Source of the DNA: Xanthomonas prunicola
Lineage (GTDB): Bacteria; Pseudomonadota; Gammaproteobacteria; Xanthomonadales; Xanthomonadaceae
NCBI RefSeq assembly: GCF_002846205.1
Contig: NZ_PHKV01000002.1
Location: forward strand, 310,001-374,000
Direction: 5' to 3'
Length of the DNA stretch: 64,000 nucleotides
Shown here one piece after another: positions 1 to 7,638 of this stretch (positions within the stretch are counted from its first letter, which is position 1; every line of letters begins with the position of its first letter). Under the pieces are notes generated by a model. That model saw only the letters and a program-made list of their open reading frames with translations. It was not told the origin of the DNA and ran no database searches. A program made the position numbers and the translations under genes.

Positions 1-434
1 AGCAGTTGCAGGCTGACCCGCCCACGCGCCTGCACGCAGCCGGTGGCATCAAATAGCAGATCGACCTGCTGCAGCTGCACGACCAGATCGATCAGCGCCA
101 CGTCACCTGGCTGATGCAACAGCAGCTGGCCCTGTGCATTGCGAATGCCGTGTTGCGCGCCATCCACCAACAGCAGTTGCAGCTGCGTGGACTGTAAGTG
201 CACCTGACGCTGGCCACGCAATAGCGGCCAAACGCGCGGTCGGACTGCGACATCGCCGAACGCGATGCCCTGCCATTGCACCTGCCGCAACGTGCCGGCC
301 CATATCGAGCCCTCCACGTCCAGCACCGAGAACGGCAGCCCTTCGCGTGGCAGCACCAGGCGCAAGGGCAGCGACGCGATCAAGGCAACACCCAGCATCA
401 GCACGAGGATCAAGGCCCAACGCAGACGTGTCAC
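1..434 (-). CDS. xcsN: XcsN (GspN), T2SS subunit, 3' part cut by window edge
   Basis: Inner-membrane/periplasmic accessory subunit of the type II secretion machine. The reading frame starts at a GTG (434-432) that overlaps the xcsM stop as GTGA and stays open to base 1. The translated part has an N-terminal hydrophobic segment (about residues 5-25), then the GspN-like pattern of SLPLRLVLP, SVLDVEGSIWAGTLRQV and PRVWPLLRG, and a Cys in FDATGC. About 144 codons are visible; families usually run to about 250, so the 3' end lies outside. It is the last gene of the xcsC-N order, which supports the call. Confident in family, not in the end. Confidence 0.85.
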   Translation of the reverse strand, partial: MTRLRWALILVLMLGVALIASLPLRLVLPREGLPFSVLDVEGSIWAGTLRQVQWQGIAFGDVAVRPRVWPLLRGQRQVHLQSTQLQLLLVDGAQHGIRNAQGQLLLHQPGDVALIDLVVQLQQVDLLFDATGCVQARGRVSLQL

Positions 435-907
435 GGTGCCGATTCCGCAAAGCTGCAGCGTACGCGGAGTTGGCCCTGATCGCGCACGACGCTCAGCTGC
501 GTCGGCGCTAAACCATGTGCTTGCCGCAGCCGCTCGAGCCAGCCGAACAAGGCGGCAGCCCCGACCGCGTCGATCTGTACGTCTACCCCGCCCGCAGCGC
601 GACGTTGCTGAGACGTAATGCTGACGCCGGCATCGCGCGCGCTGCTGGCGATGATCCCGGCCAATGCCACCGGGCCCGGTGCGGCAATGCGGTTGGTTGT
701 TGCCGCCTTCGTAGATACATCGAGAACCAGCTGCGCTGCATCGGCATAGTGCGCCCAGGCCCTGGCATGCCAGTGCCACAATGGGGTGTAAAGTGCATAC
801 CAGCCGACGAATGCCGCCAGCGCTGCGCACATCACGCCCAGCATGAGCCGCTCTCGCGGCGCACGCGTCTGCCACCACTGCGTGCCGCGTTGCAACGCTG
901 CGTTCAT
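431..907 (-). CDS. xcsM: XcsM (GspM), T2SS inner-membrane platform protein
   Basis: A 158-residue bitopic membrane protein that partners GspL in the inner-membrane platform. It has a short cytoplasmic N-terminus, one transmembrane helix (about residues 20-40, MLGVMCAALAAFVGWYALY) and a periplasmic domain with the IIASSARDAGV and VDVQIDAVGAAALFGWLERL pattern of GspM ferredoxin-like domains. Its ATG overlaps the xcsL stop (ATGA) and its own stop overlaps the xcsN GTG, so translation is probably coupled. Sequence similarity in this family is weak, and the identification rests on topology plus position between L and N. Confidence 0.88.
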   Translation of the reverse strand: MNAALQRGTQWWQTRAPRERLMLGVMCAALAAFVGWYALYTPLWHWHARAWAHYADAAQLVLDVSTKAATTNRIAAPGPVALAGIIASSARDAGVSITSQQRRAAGGVDVQIDAVGAAALFGWLERLRQAHGLAPTQLSVVRDQGQLRVRCSFAESAP

Positions 908-1989
908 CGCAACGGCTCCAGTGCGAACGGCGTGCGCAGGCGGTCGCCTTCGACCTGGCTGCTGCCGGGCTCCACGTGCCAGCCTGCCTCGGCCAGCCGC
1001 GCCGAGAGCTGTTGCAGACTGGCGTCATCGGTGTGTAGCAACGTCGCGCGCAACGGCCGTGTGGCGGTGTAGTCCAGCTGATCCAGTTCTGCAGCCGGAA
1101 GAGTATCGACTGCTGCGAACAAGGTGCTCAATTGCACCGCCAAGCGATCGGTCGCCGTCCCGGCCTGCCGACGCGTCTGCAATGCGGCTGGCACCGCGGC
1201 TGCATCGCGCACACCCAACTGCGTGGCGGCACGTGCGTGCAGCACCCGCGCACCGATCTCGTAGCGCAATGTCTGCGCCAGCAACAGCACCACCGGCGAT
1301 AGCAACACCAATGCAGCCAAGGCCGCCAGCCGGCGCAGACCGATCGTTTGCACAACCGCCGTCTTGGTCGCAAACGCGTGCTGCAGGAGATTGATCGGTG
1401 CATATGGCGCGCAGCGCGCAAAACAGGCAATGGACTGCGCAGTGTCGGCTGCCGGCGGCACTGCCGGCACGCGGTCGCCCAGCAGCGTGCGCGCAGCCTC
1501 CGGCTCCAGGCTGCAGGCCAAGCCTGCGCCGCGGATCAGCCAGCGGCCATCCCAGTGCATCACTGCTGCCGCATCGACACCAGGCTCCAGCAACAGGCAA
1601 TCTGGCACTACCGCATCGGGAACGACGCCGCACTGCATTGCGTGCGCCAACCACTGCTGCATGACTCCGCTGTCCACCGCGGCGACTAGGCGCGTGCCAT
1701 CGGCATCCGCACGATCGGCAATCACCACATGCAACGCCTGCGTTTCGACAGCCAGATGCTCGGCCAACTGCAGGCGGGCAGCGGCCACCGATTGCGCGAT
1801 GCTGCGGCCAGGCAGGGTCAACCAGCGTAGATGCACATCCACCCCCGGCACCACCAGGATGGTGCGTGCAGCCGGCGCGCGCGGCGTGGTGGCGGCTCCC
1901 ACCGACTGCACCTGCCCGTGCGTATCCACGCGCGCCGCAATGGGCTCGGCGGCCGCATCGGTTGGCAGCAATAGCAAGCTGGTCCTCAT
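904..1989 (-). CDS. xcsL: XcsL (GspL), T2SS platform protein linking the ATPase
   Basis: A 361-residue GspL. The N-terminal cytoplasmic actin-like domain (to about residue 210) normally binds the GspE ATPase; a hydrophobic helix follows (about 215-235, LAALAALVLLSPVVLLLAQT), then a periplasmic domain ending in a ferredoxin-like repeat. I chose the ATG at 1989 (MRTSLLLLP), because it overlaps the xcsK stop as ATGA, like most junctions in this operon. An in-frame ATG five codons upstream is possible but lies inside xcsK. Position and topology make the call firm. Confidence 0.9.
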   Translation of the reverse strand: MRTSLLLLPTDAAAEPIAARVDTHGQVQSVGAATTPRAPAARTILVVPGVDVHLRWLTLPGRSIAQSVAAARLQLAEHLAVETQALHVVIADRADADGTRLVAAVDSGVMQQWLAHAMQCGVVPDAVVPDCLLLEPGVDAAAVMHWDGRWLIRGAGLACSLEPEAARTLLGDRVPAVPPAADTAQSIACFARCAPYAPINLLQHAFATKTAVVQTIGLRRLAALAALVLLSPVVLLLAQTLRYEIGARVLHARAATQLGVRDAAAVPAALQTRRQAGTATDRLAVQLSTLFAAVDTLPAAELDQLDYTATRPLRATLLHTDDASLQQLSARLAEAGWHVEPGSSQVEGDRLRTPFALEPLR

Positions 1990-2978
1990 TCGTCGGAACC
2001 CCATTGGCGCGCCACCAGTCGGACCCGGCCAGCCGGTTCCTGTTGCAGCAGCGCTTCCAGCATGACCTGCGCTCCGGCGTGGTCGACCTGGCTGTAGAGA
2101 GAGAAATAATGCGTGCGTAGTTCGAGCTGTTCCAATACTGCATTGGACAGTTCAGCCTGCATCAGCGCCGGCTGGCTCAAGAACATTCTGATGTCGCGCC
2201 ACCCTCCAGCCGGCCGCGCAGCGATGACGCGTCGCGCCGCCGGCAACGCCAATGCACCGCCGGTCAACGCCACCAGCACCGGCGCGTCTTCCAGCCGCAA
2301 CGTGTTGATATTGACCGGCGACAAGCGCCCCTCCGGCAATGCGCAGACATACGGCTGCAGTTGCGCGATCAGCTGCGGCGTATAGCCGACGATGGCGCGC
2401 AGTTCGCTGACGCCTGCCAGCAAGGTCGCACCGGTGCGCAGCGGCACGGATGCCCGCAGGTAGCGGTCATCTTCGGCACCTTGCGCACCCGGTTGTGTGT
2501 CGCTGTCGATCCAATCCACCAATGCATCGGTCAACGTCTGCGCCTGTTGCGAGGCAATGCCGAGCACTTCCAGCAATGCGCGATATTGACGTGCCCCCTC
2601 ATCGCTACGCTGCCATTGCTCGGGCGCACCGACGACCACGCTATTGAGATTGAAGCAGCCGCCGCGATCGCGCACACGCACGCTCACGGCACCGTTGTCC
2701 AACGGAAAGCGAATCGGCTGATCGTTCCAGCCACCGTCCAGCGTGGTGCGCAATGGATCGCGCCTGGCCAAAGCCTGCAACCGTTGTCGCGCGACCGCCT
2801 CGCTGCCCAGGGCGTACCACTGCGCCTGTGTCATCGCTTCGCCATTGCTGCTTCGGCGCAGACCAAAGCGCACATCGTCCAGGACGGCAGCCATCAGCAA
2901 GGTCATCACGGCAACCAGCAGCAACACCGTCAGCAAGGCCACGCCGCGCTGTCTCGCAGGTGCATGCAGCGCCCTCAT
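1986..2978 (-). CDS. xcsK: XcsK (GspK), large minor pseudopilin
   Basis: A 330-residue minor pseudopilin, thought to sit with GspI and GspJ at the pseudopilus tip. The N-terminus shows a prepilin site (RQRG then VALLTVLLLVAV). The usual Glu at mature position 5 is Thr, a known feature of GspK. The large periplasmic part contains FNLNSVV, DALVDWIDSD and a helix-hairpin-helix-like stretch (SPVNINTLRLEDAPVLVAL), all typical of GspK. The start at 2978 overlaps the xcsJ stop (ATGA); longer in-frame starts lie inside xcsJ and would bury the leader. Confidence 0.94.
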   Translation of the reverse strand: MRALHAPARQRGVALLTVLLLVAVMTLLMAAVLDDVRFGLRRSSNGEAMTQAQWYALGSEAVARQRLQALARRDPLRTTLDGGWNDQPIRFPLDNGAVSVRVRDRGGCFNLNSVVVGAPEQWQRSDEGARQYRALLEVLGIASQQAQTLTDALVDWIDSDTQPGAQGAEDDRYLRASVPLRTGATLLAGVSELRAIVGYTPQLIAQLQPYVCALPEGRLSPVNINTLRLEDAPVLVALTGGALALPAARRVIAARPAGGWRDIRMFLSQPALMQAELSNAVLEQLELRTHYFSLYSQVDHAGAQVMLEALLQQEPAGRVRLVARQWGSDE

Positions 2979-3577
2979 GTGCGTCCCTCCGGCAACAGGA
3001 ACAATTGGCGCACGCGCCCCCAGTGCTCCAGGTCCAGCTCCAGCGCGACTGCATCGGGTAATGCTTCCAGACCGCCGCTCCAGCCATCGCTCCATTGCGC
3101 ACGGTAATGGAATGCCACCACCGCCGAACGCACACCGCGCAATAGCACTTGCGGCGTGCCGGCTGCTGCGCCGTCGAGCGCGGAGCGTGCACTGCGCTCC
3201 AGCCGTCCGTCTACCACGCGGTATTCCACGTACTGCAGTGATGCACGCGGCGCCCGATCCGGATTGCTCCAGCCACGCCGCACAAAGCCAAGCAATGGCC
3301 CGTGCGTACCGGCCGCGCTTGCGACAAAGGCGCTACGTGCGGCGCTGCCATCGCCAGCACGGGTGCGGCGCACGGCGGCCTGCTGCAGGTCGCTGCGCAA
3401 CAGGCCGTGGGCAAGCTGAAAGTCGCGAATCTGATGCAACCGCACGCGCACGGCATCGCGTTGATCGATGCTCTGCCGCATCACCCCGACCGCTGCTGCG
3501 GCCACCAATGCGAACACCGCCAATGCCACCAGCAGTTCAATCAAGGTGAAGCCACGCGTGCGCTGCCCGCGGATCAT
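2975..3577 (-). CDS. xcsJ: XcsJ (GspJ), minor pseudopilin
   Basis: A 200-residue minor pseudopilin. The leader MIRGQRTRG precedes the mature FTLIELLVALAVFALVA, giving a G/F cleavage site and Glu at +5 for processing by the prepilin peptidase, which is not in this window. The rest matches GspJ, with the SIDQRDAVRVRLHQIRDFQLAHGLLRSD-type helix (key pattern about residues 33-60) and a C-terminal EGR(T) end. The ATG at 3577 overlaps the xcsI stop as ATGA. A much longer in-frame open stretch upstream is antisense-like, Arg-rich and lies inside xcsI, so it was not used. Confidence 0.94.
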   Translation of the reverse strand: MIRGQRTRGFTLIELLVALAVFALVAAAAVGVMRQSIDQRDAVRVRLHQIRDFQLAHGLLRSDLQQAAVRRTRAGDGSAARSAFVASAAGTHGPLLGFVRRGWSNPDRAPRASLQYVEYRVVDGRLERSARSALDGAAAGTPQVLLRGVRSAVVAFHYRAQWSDGWSGGLEALPDAVALELDLEHWGRVRQLFLLPEGRT

Positions 3578-3960
3578 TCGGCGCTCCGCAAGACGCTGAG
3601 GCTGGCGACTTCCTGCCCCTGCCCCTGGCCTGCGGCGCGCACCCGCACCTCGACCCGCACGCTGCCTGCCGCGCCGGCTGGCAGCGCCCGACGTTGCCAG
3701 TCCCAACTGCGACCGCCGAGCACGACCTGCCCGTTCGCAGGCGCACGGATGGCGGCAGCCGGCGCCAGCGCAGCCTCGATCGCCTGATTTTCTGCCACCA
3801 CCGCAGCCAGCGCGCGCTCTTCCAACACCACGGCGGTGCGGGCGCTCTCGCCGGAAAGATTCAATAAGCCGACCACGGCCATGCCGAAGATCGCCAGTGC
3901 GACCATGAGTTCGAGCAGCGAGAATCCGCTCGATGCGCGTGAGTTAGCGAGATCGCGCAT
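3574..3960 (-). CDS. xcsI: XcsI (GspI), minor pseudopilin
   Basis: A 128-residue minor pseudopilin with leader MRDLANSRASSG and mature N-terminus FSLLELMVALAIFGM (Glu at +5). The following LLNLSGESARTAVVLEERALA and AENQAIEA segments are typical of GspI, the organiser of the I-J-K tip complex. The start at 3960 overlaps the end of xcsH by 17 nt. Upstream in-frame ATGs exist but would place 29 unrelated residues in front of the prepilin leader. Length fits the family. Confidence 0.93.
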   Translation of the reverse strand: MRDLANSRASSGFSLLELMVALAIFGMAVVGLLNLSGESARTAVVLEERALAAVVAENQAIEAALAPAAAIRAPANGQVVLGGRSWDWQRRALPAGAAGSVRVEVRVRAAGQGQGQEVASLSVLRSAE

Positions 3961-4420
3961 CGACCTGCACCACACCGGCCGCATCCACCACCACGTGCAT
4001 CTGCTGCCGACCATCCCCCAAGGCGATGCCTTGCGGCGTGGCGGCACCGGTGGGGTCGAAGCGCACGCTCAGTTGCTCGCTGCCGACGGGCAGCTGCGCC
4101 TGGATGCCTTGCGGCCAACGCACGGCGACGAACGGCGTTTCATCCAACGCGATCCAGCGCTGCTGGGCCTGACGACGGAACCCATAGCCGCCGGCATCGA
4201 TGCTGACCTCTACCATGCGCAAGCTCATGATCGCCTCATCGCGCGCGCGCATCAGCGCGCTGGCCAGTGTGTCGGCGTGATCGTGCAGATCACGCCGCGT
4301 ATCCGGCAAGGTCATCACCACCAGCGTGCTGGCAAGTGCAGTCATCACCAGGACGGCCAGCACTTCGAACAGTGTGAAGCCGCGCGCACGTGCTCGCGCC
4401 GCATGCATTTGCATGTACAT
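3944..4420 (-). CDS. xcsH: XcsH (GspH), minor pseudopilin
   Basis: A 158-residue pseudopilin with leader MYMQMHAARARARG and mature FTLFEVLAVLVMTALAS (Glu at +5). GspH-type features include LASALMRARDEAIM and a C-terminal half rich in beta strands with SVRFDPTGAATPQGI. I set the start at 4420 because AAGAGAT sits about six bases upstream; two further ATGs follow within five codons. There are 45 nt between xcsG and this gene, one of the few non-overlapping junctions in the operon. Confidence 0.92.
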   Translation of the reverse strand: MYMQMHAARARARGFTLFEVLAVLVMTALASTLVVMTLPDTRRDLHDHADTLASALMRARDEAIMSLRMVEVSIDAGGYGFRRQAQQRWIALDETPFVAVRWPQGIQAQLPVGSEQLSVRFDPTGAATPQGIALGDGRQQMHVVVDAAGVVQVDARSR

Positions 4421-4465
4421 GGGTGATCTCTTTGCAGTGGTCGTGGCTGCAGACACTGTCGGCAC

Positions 4466-4930
4466 TCAGCGCCAGTTGCCGATATCTGCGTTGTCGGCAT
4501 CGCCGCCTTCTGCGCCATCGGCACCAAACGAGTACACGTCGAAGCCGCCATGACGCCCCGGACGCCGATATTGATACGCATGCCCCCACGGATCTTCCGG
4601 CAGCCGGCGGATATAGCCGCCCTGCCGATAACGCTCCAGGCGCGTCAATCCGCTTGGCGGGTTGAGCAAGGCTTGCAGGCCTTGTTCGGTAGTCGGATAG
4701 CTGAGGTTGTCCAGGCGATAGGTTTCCAGGGCCTGTTCCAGCACCGCGACGTCGGCGCGCGCCTTTTCCACCATGGCGCGGTCCTGGCTGGGCATCACGT
4801 TGATCATCACCACGGTGGCGAGCAGACCGATGATGACGATGACCACCATCAGTTCGACCAGGGTGAAACCACGCCTGTGTCGATGTGCGGTAAGTGCGCC
4901 AACGCGTGCGCGGGAGTGGATGGACTGCAT
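4466..4930 (-). CDS. xcsG: XcsG (GspG), major pseudopilin
   Basis: Major subunit of the T2SS pseudopilus, 154 residues. The leader ends in RHRRG and the mature protein begins FTLVELMVVIVIIGLLATVV, with Glu at +5. The highly conserved GspG tract follows: KARADVAVLEQALETYRLDN, YPTTEQGLQALL, GGYIRRLPEDPWGHAYQY and a C-terminal DNADIGNW. Calcium-binding Asp residues expected in the last loop are present. GGAG lies about nine bases before the ATG. The gap to xcsF is 27 nt. Confidence 0.97.
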   Translation of the reverse strand: MQSIHSRARVGALTAHRHRRGFTLVELMVVIVIIGLLATVVMINVMPSQDRAMVEKARADVAVLEQALETYRLDNLSYPTTEQGLQALLNPPSGLTRLERYRQGGYIRRLPEDPWGHAYQYRRPGRHGGFDVYSFGADGAEGGDADNADIGNWR

Positions 4931-4957
4931 GAGGATCTCCGAGATAAGCGGCCGCGC

Positions 4958-6160
4958 TCAACCAAGCGCGAGGGTATTGAATTGCAGTATGGGCAACAGG
5001 ATCGACAACACGATCACTGCAACCACGCCGCCCAGCAGCACGATGATGGCCGGCTCCAACAGGCTCATTGCGGCGGTGGTGAACGACTCGAATTCGCGTT
5101 CCAGGTAATCGGCAGCGCGCTCCAGCATCGGCGCCAGGCGCCCGCTGTTTTCGCCGCTGGAAGCCATGTACAGCAGCGTCGGCGGGAACACACCCGCACG
5201 CTTCATGGCGGCAGCCAGACTGCCGCCTTCGCGAATCGCGGTGACCATGCTGTCGGTGGCCAGCCGCAACGCGCGGTTGTCCACGGTGCGGGCGGCAATC
5301 ATCAAGCCCTCCATCAACGGCAAACCGCTGTTGACCATGATCGCCAACGTGCGTGCCATACGCGCGGCATGCAGATCGCGGATCAGACGGCCCAGCAGTG
5401 GCGCACGCAGTCGCGCGCGGTCCGCGGCCAGGCGCAGCGCGGGGCGTTTAAGCAGCTGCAACGCGGCAATCACCGCGACCACCAAGGCGATCAACAACGG
5501 GATGCCTGCATGCAGCAGAAAATGCGATACGCCAATCACTGCACGGGTCAGCCAGGGCAAGGCGCGGCCCATCGAATCGAACTGATCCACCACCTTGGGC
5601 ACCACGAAAGTCATCAGCACGATGACCACCGCACCGGCGGTCAGTGCGAGCGCAGCGGGATAGACCAGTGCAGACTGCAATTTGCTGCGCACCTGCGCTT
5701 GGCGTTCGAGGAGATCGGCCAGGCGTTCCAGCACCTGTGGCAAGGCGCCCGCACTCTCGCCGGCGGCTACCATTGCACGGTACAACGCGGGAAATGCCTT
5801 GCCCTGGCGTGCCATCGCATCGGACAAGCGAAACCCTTCGACCACCGACGCATGCGTCTGGCTGGTGACCCGACGTACGCCGCGGCGTTCGGACTGGGTG
5901 CCGATGGTGCGCAAGGCTTCTTCCAGCGGCGCGGTTTCCACCAGCGTGGCGAGTTGGCGGGTGAACAGCACCAGATCCTTGCCGCTGAAGCGGGCTGCGC
6001 GCACGGCCGTGCTGGCGGTCGCTGCGGCAACTTCCACGCGCACCGGCACCCATTGCCGCTGCTCCAGCTGTGCACGTGCGCTGTGCACGCTGTCGGCGCT
6101 GATCACGCCCTGCCGGTTGCGCCCGTGCAGATCGAGGACGGTGTAATCAAACTGCGGCAT
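4958..6160 (-). CDS. xcsF: XcsF (GspF), T2SS polytopic platform protein
   Basis: A 400-residue inner-membrane protein with two repeated GspF/PilC domains. The N-terminal cytoplasmic repeat holds LVLFTRQLATLVETAPLEEALRTIG (pattern about residues 70-95); hydrophobic helices are seen near 165-190 and 215-235, and the last one near 370-395. The sequence MAASGENSGRLAPMLERAADYLEREFE, in part MASSGENSGRL, is the second-repeat signature. Its start overlaps xcsE by 14 nt. GspF is the membrane ring contacting the GspE ATPase. Confidence 0.96.
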   Translation of the reverse strand: MPQFDYTVLDLHGRNRQGVISADSVHSARAQLEQRQWVPVRVEVAAATASTAVRAARFSGKDLVLFTRQLATLVETAPLEEALRTIGTQSERRGVRRVTSQTHASVVEGFRLSDAMARQGKAFPALYRAMVAAGESAGALPQVLERLADLLERQAQVRSKLQSALVYPAALALTAGAVVIVLMTFVVPKVVDQFDSMGRALPWLTRAVIGVSHFLLHAGIPLLIALVVAVIAALQLLKRPALRLAADRARLRAPLLGRLIRDLHAARMARTLAIMVNSGLPLMEGLMIAARTVDNRALRLATDSMVTAIREGGSLAAAMKRAGVFPPTLLYMASSGENSGRLAPMLERAADYLEREFESFTTAAMSLLEPAIIVLLGGVVAVIVLSILLPILQFNTLALG

Positions 6161-7634
6161 GCGCGTGGTCCTGTTGGCGGGTCACACGCAGCGCTTCTTC
6201 CAGTGTGGTCTGACCTTGCAGCACGGCAGCGCGTGCCGCATCGGCCAGTCGCGGTGCGCGGGCGAAGGCCACCGCAGCCAATGCGTCTTCGTCGGCGTTA
6301 TCGCCGATCAGGCGGCGCATCGCATCGTCTACCGCAATGGCTTCGTAAATGCCTACACGCCCGGCATAGCCGCTGTGGTGGCAGACGCTGCAGCCAACGG
6401 CGGTGTAGATCACTGCATCGGCTGGCGCATCCAGCAGTTGACGCGTGCCGGCATCGATTGGCCGCACCGTGCGGCACTGCGGGCACAAGCGCCGCACCAA
6501 CCGCTGCGCCAGAATCAGCCGCACGCTCGATGCCAGCAGAAACGGCTCGATGCCCATGTCGCGCAACCGCGTGACTGCACCCACGGCGTCGTTGGTATGC
6601 ACGGTGGAGAGCACCAGATGGCCGGTGAGGCTGGCCTGCACCGCAATCTGCGCGGTTTCGGTATCGCGGATTTCGCCGATCATCACCACGTCCGGGTCCT
6701 GGCGCAGAATCGCGCGCAGGCCGGCGGCGAAGGTCATGCCGACGCGTGCATTGACCTGGGTCTGACCAACGCCATCGATGGCGTATTCCACCGGGTCTTC
6801 CACGGTGAGGATATTGCGCGAGCCATCGTTGAGCAGGCTCAGCGCTGCGTACAACGTGGTGGTCTTGCCCGAGCCGGTGGGACCTGTGACCAGCACGATG
6901 CCATTGGGCACCTGCAATGCACGCTGCACGGTGTGCATCGCCGCCAGCGGCATGCCCAGTTGTGCCAGCGACAGCGTGCCCTGCTCTTTATCCAGAATAC
7001 GCAGCACCACCCGCTCGCTGCCGCGCGTGGGCAACGTGGAAACACGCACATCCAACGCCTTGGCTCCCATCACCAGCGACACGCGCCCGTCTTGCGGGAT
7101 ACGTTTCTCGGCGATATCCAGCCGTGCCATCACCTTGACGCGCGATACCAGCAGTGGCGCGATGCGTCCGGGCAGCCTTGCCGCCTCGCGCATCACGCCA
7201 TCCACGCGTAGGCGCACGCGCAGCCGCGATTCGTAAGATTCAAGATGCACGTCGGACGCACCCAGCCGCGCGGCTTCGGCGATGATGCCGTTGATCAGGC
7301 GGATGATCGGCGCATCGTCCTGGCTGTCGAGCAGATCGGCGGTGGGGATGTCATCGATCAACGAATCCAGGCTGCCATGGAGATCCAGCGCTTCCACCTG
7401 CACACCGTGTTCCAGCCCGGCGTCGGCGTAGATCTCCGACACATGCCGGTCGAACACGGACGCTGCCAGTGTGCGCACCTGCAACGGCATGCCCAATGCG
7501 CGGCGCAGCTCGATCAGCGCCTCCACATCGCCCCCTTCTCGCAGGCCGATCTGTGCAGCAGTGTCGCGCCCAAGCAGCACGACGCCGTGGCGCTTGGCGA
7601 ATGCATACGAAATGCTGGCGCGTGCGGTGTTCAT
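6147..7634 (-). CDS. xcsE: XcsE (GspE), T2SS assembly ATPase
   Basis: Cytoplasmic hexameric ATPase that drives pseudopilus assembly, 495 residues. Visible motifs are Walker A (GPTGSGKTTTLYAAL), the Asp box (ILTVEDPVEY), Walker B (DPDVVMIGEIRDTETA), the His box (GHLVLSTVHTNDA) and the zinc-binding cysteine tetrad (CPQC and CSVC separated by about 30 residues). The N1 domain begins SYAFAKRHGVVLLG. The ATG at 7634 follows the xcsD stop by four bases; longer in-frame versions run antisense-like through xcsD. Confidence 0.97.
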   Translation of the reverse strand: MNTARASISYAFAKRHGVVLLGRDTAAQIGLREGGDVEALIELRRALGMPLQVRTLAASVFDRHVSEIYADAGLEHGVQVEALDLHGSLDSLIDDIPTADLLDSQDDAPIIRLINGIIAEAARLGASDVHLESYESRLRVRLRVDGVMREAARLPGRIAPLLVSRVKVMARLDIAEKRIPQDGRVSLVMGAKALDVRVSTLPTRGSERVVLRILDKEQGTLSLAQLGMPLAAMHTVQRALQVPNGIVLVTGPTGSGKTTTLYAALSLLNDGSRNILTVEDPVEYAIDGVGQTQVNARVGMTFAAGLRAILRQDPDVVMIGEIRDTETAQIAVQASLTGHLVLSTVHTNDAVGAVTRLRDMGIEPFLLASSVRLILAQRLVRRLCPQCRTVRPIDAGTRQLLDAPADAVIYTAVGCSVCHHSGYAGRVGIYEAIAVDDAMRRLIGDNADEDALAAVAFARAPRLADAARAAVLQGQTTLEEALRVTRQQDHAHAAV

Positions 7635-7638
7635 GGCA

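Noticed and set aside
4550..6574. A 674-codon open frame on the + strand opposite xcsE-F-G
   Set aside because: Rich in Gln, His, Arg and Gly with no family likeness; it is the antisense shadow of GspF and GspE codons in GC-rich DNA.
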